Origin: Owenia fusiformis
Lineage: Eukaryota; Annelida; Polychaeta; Sabellida; Oweniidae
Reading direction: 5' to 3'
Length of the DNA: 64,000 bases
Assembly (NCBI GenBank): GCA_903813345.2
Contig: CAIIXF020000006.1
Coordinates: forward strand, 24,931,936 to 24,995,935
The position numbers and the translations under genes are program-made. The notes beneath the pieces were generated by a model, which was given only the letters and a program-made list of their open reading frames with translations, had not been told where the DNA came from and did not search any database. How positions within the stretch are numbered: position 1 is the stretch's first letter; the number at the start of each line of letters is the position of its first letter. Below are positions 26,301-35,700 of the stretch, piece after piece.

Positions 26301-27172
26301 ATTCCTTTATTAAACAAATATCTGAACCACCGTAGAGTTATTACTTAATATAAAACTTTCTTAAATGAATTCAGCTAAATTTCCCAATAGTATTGGTTGC
26401 CTCAAAATGTTAACAATTATATCTAATTAGCAATCATAGTGTTCTGTTGAGTTCTGCATTATTTTACTTAAAACCCATTATGATTTTCAGGAGGATTGGT
26501 CAATGTTCATGATTACAAGTAAACGAACAATGAAGCTGAAGATGACAGAGTTTGATGATAACTTTTCAGAAGAGGTTGCGGAAAATACAAATGTAAGTGA
26601 ATGACAATGTTTACAAATAAATATTTTTATTTGTATATAGGGAAATGTATGTCATGATCATTATCACCTCAATATATTGGCACCCATCAGAATCTTTATA
26701 TAGTCAAACGATGTTCCATATAGATTCTCGAGTCACAGCAGTGCATTAACATAAATTGTTGCTTGCACTGTCTTGCTGAAATGTATATTTAATCCTAATG
26801 TAGGCAAGGGGGGGGTAAGATGACCCTTGACTATTTGTGTCTTGACTAAAGGATGGTTTGTATTAAGGTTAAAAAGAAGTATGGCATATCATAAATTAAA
26901 GCAGTTCTTTTTATAACTACAAAATGTATTTTGCAATTCCATTGACCTGTCTATTTTCAATGAAATTTTACTGCCTTTTTGTGTATTTTATAGTGTTTTG
27001 CCTTATATTACACATTTTCTTTGTGTACTTTCAGTTCCACGCTGATTTATACCACATGGCGCAAGAAATAGCATCAGAGGAGGCCAAGCAACGTATCACA
27101 AACACATCATATGAATTCACAGACTGTGTCCAGCAACTCATGTTTGCAACTAAACTCCTCTCTTACTCTTAG
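5315..27172 (+). CDS. DNAI7: DNAI7 / CASC1 family axonemal dynein intermediate chain, 17-exon gene
   Basis: Exons: 5315-5317, 7370-7447, 7991-8128, 9549-9740, 10029-10133, 10415-10555, 11059-11139, 11417-11747, 11959-12059, 12486-12910, 13209-13315, 18000-18166, 22472-22561, 22915-22986, 23501-23653, 26491-26592, 27035-27172 (stop TAG). All junctions are GT-AG and phase-consistent, giving about 807 codons (735 without exons 2-3; human CASC1 is ~716). Landmarks: a Lys/Glu-rich N-terminal coiled coil (KLTKAEKEKLKKEEAERK), RYMRCDGSPDP, an acidic linker, the Casc1 core (VARWDAEEKCWRLDG, DLHINMPFQSWELRP) and the family C-terminus ending TKLLSYS. The family acts in axonemal dynein assembly or tethering in motile cilia. 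The start codon in a 3-base coding piece before a GTAAGT donor is the least certain part, as are exons 2 and 3, which may be alternative cassettes. Confidence 0.93.
5318..7369. other. DNAI7 intron 1
   Basis: No coding segment is supported. It contains the reversed TA-MITE copy at 6411-6643 and otherwise AT-rich unique-looking sequence. The ORF at 5891-6322 has no recognisable domain and runs through low-complexity sequence. Confidence 0.5.
6411..6643. mobile_element. Tc1/mariner-type MITE, copy 2 (inverted)
   Basis: Flanked by TA (6409-6410, 6644-6645), with the same inverted ends CAGTTGGGGACAAAAATAAA as the element at 3587-3823 but in reverse orientation and nearly identical over its whole length. 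It lies within DNAI7 intron 1. Confidence 0.85.
7370..8128 (+). CDS. DNAI7: DNAI7 exons 2 and 3, probable cassette exons
   Basis: Exon 2 (7370-7447, 78 bp) and exon 3 (7991-8128, 138 bp) are both multiples of three and phase 0, as is exon 4. Exons 2 and 4 open with almost the same bases (CCACCCAA) and residues (PPKS and PPKP). They encode Ser/Thr/Arg-rich low-complexity sequence and end in an Asp run (FDDDDSVYSDGE), none of it part of the known family domain. Joining exon 1 straight to exon 4 gives the usual short family N-terminus, M-PPKPSGKGGKKK. The exon 2 donor (GTTAGC) is weak. Confidence 0.6.
8476..8668. repeat. Tandem duplication of ~97 bp
   Basis: Two adjacent copies begin AGAATACTGAG(G/T)AGGAGACCT and share GTAGAACCACCCTCTCCCTT and the ending CCATGTATAGAATA. 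The first spans about 8476-8572 and the second about 8573-8668. It lies in DNAI7 intron 3. Confidence 0.8.
8894..9074. mobile_element. pogo/Tigger-like MITE, 181 bp
   Basis: TA-flanked element with inverted ends CAGTAAAACCTGT and ACAGGTTTTACTG, and internal TTCACTA / TAGTGAA-type repeats. The CAGTnnAACCT terminus and TA target are usual for pogo/Tigger relatives. Related copies lie at 33531-33706 and 51217-51393, with single ends near 52630 and 63538. Confidence 0.7.
13448..13522. mobile_element. 75-bp mariner-like mini-element
   Basis: Between TA dinucleotides; begins CAGGGTGTTCATAAG and ends GGATGCCCTG. The termini resemble those of the larger mariner relic at 49602-50659. It lies in DNAI7 intron 11. 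Confidence 0.45.
14132..14299. mobile_element. Small palindromic MITE
   Basis: The left end, GGGCATAGCCATGA followed by GGTGAGGCA, is mirrored on the right by TGCCTCACCT and TCATGGCTATGCCC. An 18-bp direct duplication (AATAGGTGAGGCAAAT) sits inside the left arm. No coding capacity. It is in DNAI7 intron 11. Confidence 0.6.
14478..14608. mobile_element. Dispersed ~130-bp repeat, TCACCACC/GGTGGTGA ends
   Basis: Begins TCACCACCACAATC, contains TTGTTATTGTCTCCAAC and TCTGTAACAAATGGCA, and ends GGTGGTGACATTTTGC. Related copies occur at about 22203-22345, a diverged one at about 23340-23460, and 58670-58803. The outer octamers form a short inverted repeat. The class is unknown. Confidence 0.55.
14974..15072. 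mobile_element. 99-bp TA-flanked mini-element
   Basis: Starts CAGGATGGGGCAGAAATAAGG and ends GAACCACCCTG, with TA on each side (14972-14973, 15073-15074). The inverted ends are imperfect. It may be a deleted mariner relative. Confidence 0.35.
15469..15715. repeat. 21-bp minisatellite, about 12 copies
   Basis: Tandem copies of CCACTCAGACTCCATTCTGTT with few changes lie in DNAI7 intron 11. As 21 is a multiple of three, both strands give heptapeptide-repeat ORFs (HSDSILF on plus, MESEWNR on minus). There is no start context or splice evidence that these are translated. Confidence 0.9.
17035..17535. repeat. AT-rich tandem repeat, ~28-bp unit
   Basis: About 17 imperfect copies of TTTATAAATGCATTGAAAGAATTGTTTCAA-type sequence, varying between TGCATT and TGTGTT cores. 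The preceding 16680-17000 holds looser repeats of CAATATATTGCAGTTTTGAAA. It lies in DNAI7 intron 11. Confidence 0.85.
17644..17750 (+). mobile_element. Short poly(A)-tailed retro-insertion with target duplication
   Basis: A ~107-bp segment ends in AAATAAATCGATAACATG followed by a run of about 20 A. It is bracketed by the 11-bp direct repeat AATGCAATTAA (17633-17643 and 17751-17761). A polyadenylation-type hexamer, an A tail and a target duplication are the marks of LINE-machinery retrotransposition of an RNA 3' end, severely 5'-truncated. The source RNA is not recognised. Confidence 0.7.
19038..20606 (+). CDS. UDP-glucuronosyltransferase (UGT), intronless, nested in DNAI7 intron 12
   Basis: A single 522-codon ORF with no breaks, of normal length for membrane UGTs. 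These enzymes transfer sugar from UDP-sugar to lipophilic acceptors in the ER lumen. Residues 1-19 form a signal peptide (MYLFILLACLMGITEVWSA). The acceptor-binding half includes LLEAGHEVSMV. The donor-binding signature at ~346-396 includes PWVPQNDLLGHPNVKLFVTH, then CGCSSTFETVYHGLPVVTIP and the GDQF sugar-nucleotide pair. Near the C-terminus there is a transmembrane helix (~485-508) and a basic tail ending KTKKD, a KxKxx ER-retrieval signal. Oddities: the N-terminal catalytic His usual in an SH context appears to be Ser (GKSSRL), although the Asp of LFDYVENC is present; THCG replaces the common THGG. The gene is on the same strand as its host, with a possible poly(A) signal at 21192. UGT family number is not assigned. 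Confidence 0.93.
   Translation: MYLFILLACLMGITEVWSAKILLNPYSQGKSSRLMNMEKLSWILLEAGHEVSMVVNSRYDETTRPVSKNVTFFKYKIPKHALLIHDDEVMKRIQEGSLFDIMNVLVEVSYGACYDFLASGILQILKAQNFDLFLFDYVENCARFTVDYLDVPTISYANEGAGSDYLFGHLGHPEPWAIVPHMVMGCSDSMTFLQRVENTVIQLGLQCTFLPAFIFTMNRLRTEYGLNTSLSIMDSNSRGVALQFSNNHNVLDWVRPLMPNHIYIGGIFFAPSKPLPVDLETIVQNASPNGVIFASFGSMLKATFLEKERMEQMAVAFANVPMTVIWKYSGEPPKALGRNTHLMPWVPQNDLLGHPNVKLFVTHCGCSSTFETVYHGLPVVTIPMNGDQFKHSTQLTSRLNMGIEVDFTTLMNTTLIEAINKVTGDPSYRKNAEEASRRIQDNSNKPKDLFLYWVNYVIRNKGAEHLKSKPMQELHWFQYFLLDVFLFLGGILAVSITIVIVIIKFIFRKLRLLCSKSKTKKD
20731..20876. mobile_element. 146-bp foldback MITE with TTAA target
   Basis: Flanked by TTAA (20727-20730, 20877-20880), with inverted ends GCCCTGGACATAGTGCA and the complement of CACCAAGTCTTGGGC. 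The arms also share GGTGTTATTTC / GAAATAACACC. It lies just downstream of the UGT stop and probably within its 3' transcribed region. Confidence 0.65.
21690..22060 (-). mobile_element. Non-LTR retrotransposon 3' relic
   Basis: On the minus strand an open stretch (22037 down to 21843) reads TLEDEFHFILVCPSYIEIRE followed by EYIKSYY. This matches the conserved EDEFHF-VCP-Y-R segment at the C-terminus of many invertebrate LINE reverse-transcriptase proteins. Only this tail is recognisable and the 5' part is missing. It lies in DNAI7 intron 12, opposite in strand to DNAI7 and the UGT. Confidence 0.55.
22203..22345. mobile_element. Second copy of the dispersed ~130-bp repeat
   Basis: Shares TATTGTTATAGTCTCCAAC, TCTGTAACAAATGGCA and GGTGGTGACATTTTGCATG with 14478-14608. 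The left end is eroded (CTCACTCCACAATC). Confidence 0.5.
24819..25557. mobile_element. 739-bp imperfect palindrome (foldback element) in DNAI7 intron 15
   Basis: The left end AAAGGATAGGTATCGATATGG is mirrored by CCATATCGATACCCATTCTTT at the right. Further pairs step inward: TCTCTTAAACCA/TGGTTTAAGAGA, CCGAACCTTGTTGGAACAAAA/TTTTGTTCCAATGAGGTTCGG, and TTGGTTGATTTTAAAAAAGTA/TACTTTTTTAAAATCAACCAA. The loop near 25150-25215 is A/C-rich. A lone relative of the end lies at 62914-62942. Confidence 0.7.
26257..26270. promoter_or_regulatory. X-box (RFX) motif in DNAI7 intron 15
   Basis: GTTGCCTAGCAACC fits the RFX consensus GTNRCC-N(0-3)-RGYAAC exactly. RFX proteins regulate cilia genes. The site sits ~220 bp before exon 16, far from the presumed promoter, so its function is unknown. 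Confidence 0.35.
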
Positions 27173-28053
27173 TAATCTGGAGACTATTTCTTGGAGATAT
27201 GTGAATTGCGATTTATGGTTTTTAGTTGTCTTCAGTGTACAGTTGCTATGACAATAGCATAAACGAGATTATAATTTGGGAAAGTGACATCCATGACCTG
27301 ATGACAGTGAAAAGCATTTATTGAGATTTAAATTTGTCAAATGATTTTTTTTTTGTAAAATTTGTCAAATGATGATGGTCTTTTTTAATAACTTTTGAAA
27401 AACCAATCAAAGACAGCATAAAGGGTTTAATTTCAGATTTCAACAGCCAACATTTGTACAAAATATTTTTCATTAACTCAACTGCCTCGGATGGCTTATT
27501 CAGACTGTAGCCATATCATCATGAACATTTTGCACTCAACGGGTTAAACTGAACTCAGTAAAACATATCTGTGATATCTGTCTTCTTAATCCTTCTTAAT
27601 CCGTCCATGATTTTATATTATACATTGTAGCTTTTATTCTTATGGATCAGTCTTCAGATCCAATAATGTGCCAATGTACATATTATAAAATCCCTATAAA
27701 CCATTTATAAAGGTTGAAGCTGTACTGTGTCAATCAGCACAAAACCGTCCATAATGTAATTGTACATTCCATGTAAATTGTAAATATTCATTTCATATTG
27801 TATTTAAAAATTGTATATTATTTTAAATTGTTATGAGAGTTTATAAAATATAAGAATGACGTGTGAAAACATAATATAAATTATAAAGTGACAATGTTCC
27901 TTATTTTGGTTAAAAGATGGTGCACATGTAGAATTAACGTAGTAATACAACTTGCACGCTTTCAGTCCATGAATCATACATCGACATTGAACTTCAACAT
28001 CCTCATAAACAACTTGATCGAATATTGGTTATGCTCTCTTACAATGTATTTTG

Positions 28054-28059
28054 AATAAA
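28054..28059 (+). terminator. Candidate DNAI7 poly(A) signal
   Basis: AATAAA lies ~880 bp after the stop codon in AT-rich sequence with no ORF. It is the first canonical hexamer noticed downstream. Confidence 0.35.
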
Positions 28060-28069
28060 GCTTAAAAAT

Positions 28070-31000
28070 AGGTACATTTGCAATACATTAATTGTGATGA
28101 GCTTACATTGTGAGGATAAGAGAATGATATACACTCAAACATCTCAAGTTGTGTCTACTTAAACCCCCCCCCCCCCCCCCTCTAAGAATATGTCCTTTTT
28201 GAATTGTGGTAAAAATAGGTATGTTTGCAATATATTAATAGTAATGGCATTACATTGTGAGAATAAGAGGTTGATCTATAGTTAAGCATCTCAACTTGAA
28301 CATCTCTCAAGAATGAACACCTTTGTAAGGTGAACACTTCCCATTTTCAATTCTTCCATTGGCTTCCATGTAAAATCATACTTTGTAAGATGAACATCCT
28401 ATACTAAAACTTGAACACTTGTCACACATTAGCCAGGTGTTGTTGAAGTTCCTGGTACATTAACCAGGATATCCCGCAGCCAGGTATTGCACGATGACAT
28501 GAGTTCAGTACGCCAGACATAGCAAAATGATGTTATCCCGCATGTATAAGAGAAGCACAAAACACGAAAGGCAAATAACAAAATACAAGCTAGAGATCTC
28601 TGTATTTATGTATTTAAATCAAGCAGATTTATTGATCTAAGGGTTGATATTGCTTGTTCACGTTCATGTCCTACAATTATTCAATATCATAGTACTAAGA
28701 CATCAACATTACTGAAATGATCAAACTCATTTAGGCTAGTTTGGCCTCGATATATTCAGATACACGTTTTTATGATCATATTCCTCCTCGGACTATATAA
28801 TTTAATGCTGTGATATTTTTAACTATTGGAAACAAATTCCTTGTGAAAATCTGGAAATTGTAATATCTTGAATAATTAACCTTGGCCCATACGAGGGACC
28901 ACCAAACTCAAATTGAACATATTGTCTTCGTGGAGTTAAAAGTTTTGGATCATTCCTTGTAACAACCAAGGTTGCGGTATGTTCCCTCAAGGGTATTCTA
29001 ACCTACTTGAAAGTGCAATATACCTGCACTAAGCGATATCTAGGATAAAGAAAAAATATTTTTCTTTCTGGGAGATTCTTAGTACAGTGTACTTACTTTT
29101 TAAATATGCCTGCTGGAGCTTGCAAAAAGTAATTTCTAGAAACAATAGAAAGTAGGCCAATAGTATGTACAATAAACAATGCTCTGTATAAATTATGTGA
29201 ATTAAAGCACCCATAAACAGACACGTCTGAAGGGAGAGGGTGTTGGCGGCAAATCCTCCCCCTCCCTTTTTCCAGAAAATTATTTTTAGAGATTTGTATT
29301 TAACGATGTAAATATGGCTCTCAGATATGCTCGGAGGGTCTTTTCGCTGTTGATGCTTTGCGTTGGCATGTGAGTGGTACAATCCATCCATACGCAAAAG
29401 TACCCCCCCCTCTCCACCTCTTGAGAAATCTTTTGTTGGACAGGCCTGTTGTGTGAACCAAAAGGAGATGTTTTATTTTTGATATGGAGATTTTGAAGTA
29501 AAAATATATGGTATTGTTGGGTGTTATAAACCTACCATAAAATCTCAATAATCGTTAAAAATTTAATGATTAACTAAATAAATACTTCAAATTGCCAATC
29601 CACTCACTAGCCCACTTAATGAGCCTACGCACAATAGAAGATAAATGGGCAATTGACAAGTCTAGAATCACACAGAGGTGTAAAAGAACAAAAAAGTATG
29701 TGATATACCATGATGCCAGTAAGGGATAATGTCCAAATGTTGGCGGTTGTGGAAAAGTTAATTCGCTTCATTTCTAAACATTACAATATGCCATTCAGAA
29801 AATCAACATTCATCACTTAGGACATTTTCATTACCCCCTCCCCCTTATAACAACTTCAATATTCCACAATGATTGGTATCTTGACACCATCCCCTAGACA
29901 CCAGAATCAATCAATTCCTATTCAGCATTTTTTTATACAGCAAATGTCAAGTTGTTTCTCTAAATTCCTATAATAAGACTTAGAATAGGCATTTGACTGT
30001 TAGATCAATACAGTATGAAACCAACTGCCAGAATGACTCATTATTCATGATCAACTTTTTGAGATCATGGTGAACTTCACCTTCGAACATAATGTGTGCT
30101 TCACCTTGAACATAATATGTGTGTCAGTCAATATTACGTATGTGGAGTTCTGGATGCATAAATTGTATGATTAATCTTGATCAAGCATCAGTTCCTTAAC
30201 TTGAACTTGGGATTTAACACTTCTTTCTTATCCACAACTTTTTATACAAACTTTAACTCTTGATTTTCTGCTTTAATTGGCACAAAGTGCATCCATGTAA
30301 TTTAAACATTTTCTATTCTACAATTTTGAACTTTGGATTCTGCTTAATTATTTAGGTACGAAACGTAAATCTATACTACATTATGCAATGAAAGAAATTA
30401 TATTTGTATGCACATGCGGACACTGCCATGGGAGTTTGCCTTTTCATTACACAGCTCATCTCTGGATGTAAAGAAGATAAGGGGAGGGGGTCCAGAGACT
30501 TGATGCAAGACTATATTTCTGGCTGCATACATGACTATATATAGAACGTGTGTTAAAATTGGCAAGGTCAATTATGCTTACAGTATTGCGGGTAACTCTA
30601 CATGAATCAACTGTCACTTGAAGCTTAAGTAAATGATTTAAGTGCAATTGAAAGAGCAATGACACTCAACTTATTTACATACTATTTTTAAAATGAAAGT
30701 GATATGTTTGATGGTGAAATTTTAAATTACATTAGAAATCGACTTTTACAATTTGATTACAGATGTGTTTGTGTAGTAGGAGTACTTATCTTGCAGTTTG
30801 CTCATTCAACTTGATGTAAGGTTTTTGCAACTTCAAGTGTGTGCACTTTGGGCTGGTGTTTTTTAAAGATATCAAACTTTTTTCAAATTAGGGTCTGATT
30901 GGTTTCTCATTGGGCATTTTGGGCTATAATATAAAAAATTTACAAATACTCTTCACATAAAACTAAAACAAGCATGTATTTTATATTTTTTATTGTTGTT

Positions 31001-32750
31001 TTATTTTTTCTTATTTACTCCATTTAGTATAACTTCGTACAAATTTTTTTACAAATAATGATTCATTTTGATTTTCCTCAGTATTAATAACTCAATCTGA
31101 CCACCAGTCAGTGAAAAAACAACAAATAAATTGTTTGAATTTTGCAAATTATCTCAAGTCTCCAAGTAAGACTTCCAGTAAATATTTTTTAAAAATGAAA
31201 AATAAATAAGTTATTGGACCTTAGAGCCATGCAACCATACATGTAGCATAGTCAATGGTAAAACAGTCACACTTATACTACTATACTACATGACAAGTGT
31301 GTATCCATTCACCTGTCATGAGACATGGTCCAACTCCTCAACCTAGTATTTCTTACAAATAGTACCGGACAGTATCTTATGACAGGTAACTTTACTATCT
31401 TTACTGATCTACAGTATTGCAATTTATGTACATAATTTCTACAGCTATAAATATATAAACAAGAAAACATTATATACAATATCTATGACAATATTTACAG
31501 GGTGTCCTCAACATACAACATTTAAACTATACCCCAGCTGTTTTTAGCAACAAACATTTTTTTTTAATTTCTTGTAGCTTTTGATCATTGTACAAAGAAG
31601 AAAATCAATATTCATAGCCAACATGTCATTAGTATATCCCTTGCCATATCAACATTTGTCTCAGACTTTGAACCAACCATCTAAAATAACAGTATTTCTG
31701 CTGGGGGTTTTAAGAAAAATACAACTGTGCTGTCTCTGCATGTTGTCTGTTTGAGGATACCATGTTTTTAATTATCCGAATTGGCCTCAATTCAAAGTCC
31801 CCCCCGAGGCACTCAAAAGCCATATCATTTTGTCATTCTTTTGAAATAACATCCTATACCCCTCCTCCAATCACCCAAATTTTGCTTTTATTTTTGATTT
31901 AATTTCTAAAGAAACAAAACTGATTTTTTTTATATTGAGATCTTGCGACAATTTAATATGCTTGGGGTGATTTTTCATAACCCATGGTATTTAGGAGGAA
32001 TTGATAACTTATTAGTCACACATATCTTAAGTGAAAACTTACATTGTCAATCATAAAAAGAAAGTCATACATTTCAGATGTTGGCATAAACTCTATTATG
32101 GAATTCTAGAAATAAATATCATGACAATTAGGTCAAAATGGTAATTGTTACAGATGTACGCAATTTGTTTTGGCAGAGATCAAAATAATTATTTTTGGCA
32201 ATAATACAAATGTAGTAGGTTACATATCTCAATGTCAAGGCCTACTGTATAGAGGTACATTAAATTTACATATTTTTCTTTAATTTTATGACTTAAGAGT
32301 ATAAACTAATTCAACTTTTACATAAGTATCTACTTCATGTCCAGAAAATACTGCAAATTGAGGAAGCACCAGCTGATCCTATAAACATTTCTTCAGTTTT
32401 TACTTCCTGTTCCTGTGGAACTGCCGCTCAGTTACACTCCCACCTCAAATCTTACTGGTCACTTTCCAGTCTCTACTATTTACATATCGTACAAGTTCTT
32501 AAGACAATCGTCTCTAGAGATCTCAGTTCCAATCTGTCAGTTAATATTTACACATGGCCTATCTGAATGTAATACTGTAGTGTTCAATTCACAATCTGTA
32601 ATGTTCTTATTTTTATCTCTAGTCCATTAAAATATCCTGAAGGCAAGCATATGTGAGTTATTCACTACAATGGAACTTATGGCTAGGCTTGATATATTTG
32701 GTATAGAGGATATGCACGTCACAGTGACATGCCAAAAACGCACAAACTCA
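28070..32750. other. Intergenic region, no gene seen
   Basis: No splice-bounded coding segment is supported on either strand. It contains a C17 run at 28164-28180, scattered GAACACCT/AGGTGTTC motifs (28290-28400) resembling pogo/Tigger-like MITE interiors, and a C/G-rich patch at 29240-29420. The 3' part, below 32754, presumably holds the 3' UTR of the minus-strand dehydrogenase gene. TTTATT near 30988-31005 (AATAAA on minus) is a weak candidate end. Confidence 0.4.
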
Positions 32751-32753
32751 GAT

Positions 32754-35700
32754 CTAGTTATTGCACGGGACCTCAGATACTTTTAAGATAGCTCGTCCAT
32801 CAATTTGACACGAACTGAGTTTTTCAAATACACTGTTCACCTGTTCGACAGGGAAAACACTATAACAGGGTGGTTGCACTTGTTCTGCAGCGAATACATT
32901 TAATAGTTCTTCAAGTTGGGCCCTAGAGCCTTTAGATACACCAAGGATACTCTGTGCATTAGCTGCAAGGTCGTTAAGACAAATCATCACCTCGTGACGA
33001 GAGTTGCCACCTGCTAGGATCATACCCTCCTGGAATGAAAAGAATAACAAAAAGTTTAATCATCAATATAAAATCATCATTATAAAGTTCTAGATTTTAT
33101 TTTTATTTATATAACCTTGAAACAAGTGTTTTTTATTGTTATTGAGAAGTTACACAAGAAAACATGGGGGTTCTATTTCTAAAAATAGCTTACCCTATTT
33201 AGGCAGCGGATAGCTCTGTTCATTGTTCTCTGACTGCTTACAAAGTCTATAACGACGTCTACTCCACCACGGCAGACATCGAGAGTCCTTTCAACAAGGT
33301 ATTGCTCATGGTCACAATCTGACCAATGAATGACATCGTAGCATCCATGATCTTGGGCCACTATTAGCTTCTCTATGCTGGTGTCGGCGACTGTGATGCG
33401 GACCTTGTCAGAGTTTTGGCCAATGAAATGTTTGGCAAGGGTGAGAGTCCAGAGGCCAAGTCCACCTGCACCAACTATAAGGATATTACAGGACTCTGAA
33501 AGCACAAAAATCATTCATTAGATATGATTACAATGAAACCTGTTAAGTGGAACACCTCTAAAAGTAGAACATCTCTGTTAGTGGAAAAACATTTCAAAGT
33601 CCCAAGACCAACTTAATGTCAAATGATCCTCTAAAGGTAGAACACCTCCCAAATGGAACACATTCTAAAATGTAACACAGATCTTTCACTTAGACAGGTT
33701 TTACTGTAAAATGAAAAGCTATTGGCAAACAATACTCATAGATAATTTTAGTTCTGATTGCTGACATGAACTAAACAATCTAAAATGTAGCTTTCAAAGA
33801 CTTGAAGTTGAATTCAAAATGAATATCGGATACTTTTAGACTGACAAGTATTTTTTTCATTTTTGAAAATTGAACATCGATTTTATGTGGAATTATTTTT
33901 CACAACATCATCATGTACGAATAGTACAAATCACATAATGATCGAATTAAGTAAAAATTTTCAAAATAGTTACAGAACTGGTTTGACATTGACCTTCAAT
34001 GTGCTTTCTTAAGAAACTACATGTATGTGTAAACCATATGATAAAGCAGATTTTTCGAGTACACAATATGCAGCAGGCTTACTATTTTACATCCTAGGTC
34101 ATTAGGCCTGGGTCACCATGCTCTAATGTTACTGAGTTAAGTTGAGACCGTGTCACATCCTTAAATATTCAACCACTTACACGACACTTTAATTGTTCAG
34201 CAAGAGGAAAGCTTTAATGGAATTCAATATTCAGAAAAAATGTAGGCTATGCCAATAAAAAAAATCATTCTTATGACAAAGAAACAGTCAGTTAACAACA
34301 TTCAATGCTATCTGAATGAAGATTTGCATGAAAGAACATTTACTTTTGATTGATTTTAGAGTTGTTTGCCAGATCTCTGCTAAAAATATAGAACCTTGTG
34401 GTGTCAAATAAAACGGATACATTATAGTAATTTTTACTGTTGATTAAGATACACATTCCTAGCACTAAAATAGCTATAAAAGCTGTATGCTGTTTTAAAA
34501 TTTGTAATGTCATGAATTAATAGATATTTTAGGCATTTACGAGTTAGAATTTGGGAAAATACTATAAAATTACACCTAGTTGAGGAAAAGTTCCAGCATA
34601 TTGAACTATTTATTTTTATCTGACACTTATTTTCAAAACTGTTATTGATATTTGAAATCTCGGTCAGAGAAACTAGGTTTACTGCCCTTAAGTTTTAAGG
34701 TCACATAAAAAAAATTCTCTCAAAATACCATCACATGACGTCAAATACTTGAGGACATATGTTAATTTGTAATGTAATGCAGTATAGAGATTTGATAAAT
34801 ATTGCCATATTTTGTTCGTATTCAATACGATTTTGAAATATTGAAACAGTATTTGGTAACTATGGTAACGATTATCTCAGGGCAACATGATCTGCAAGCT
34901 GCCAGAGCTTTATGATAATAAGCCACGCATCTGAAGCATGCTAGAGTTTTCCTCACTTTCCAATATGTAGTAAACAGCGACCTTATATGACCAAGAAACT
35001 AATATTGTATGTACTTTGTTCTCTGGGCCAATACAAATATAGATGTACTGGAAACAGGGAGAGCTCATCATTCCACGGCATTCTAATGGAATTAAATGTT
35101 TTGGTTAGTGTTTCAAAAAGTGTCCGCTTTTAGAATAAAATGTACAATATACATTGCATATTTAGCCTTTAGAATACAGTTTAAACTGAGATTTACCTAG
35201 ATCAGACAACCTCAACCTTCATGAATATTTATCAGCTTAAGTACATTAATGTTCAGTCAATCACTATCCCGCAATCCAACTGAACTAGCATGATTTAACA
35301 CAATTTACCTTAAAGGAGAACATTCCTATAATGAAATGATATCACTGATAGCCTAGAGCTTAAGTGATTATCTTCCTTTATCTGAAAAACTGTTTTTGTT
35401 CATAATAAAGTCAGCTGATTTTATGACGCAGTTCCAGGACCTATTTCAACATTTTTAGGACAAATCTATAATTTTGTATCATTAAACTTCCAGATTTTTT
35501 TATTCTGAAATGAAATATGTCAAAATGATCTTGGGAGAAAATAACTCTATCACATATGGTTCTGAAACTGGATATAAGATTTAAATATTTCGAATCTATC
35601 TTATGGATTATTATGAATGAAATTCAAAATAAGGTTGTTGAACTTTCTTTGAGGCAACGGATTATATTGCGTCATAAATGTATTAAACTAATCTTAGAAA

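Noticed and set aside
29029-29548. Minus-strand ORFs of 122 and 75 codons
   Set aside because: They have no recognisable domain, no splice-site logic and low-complexity sequence.
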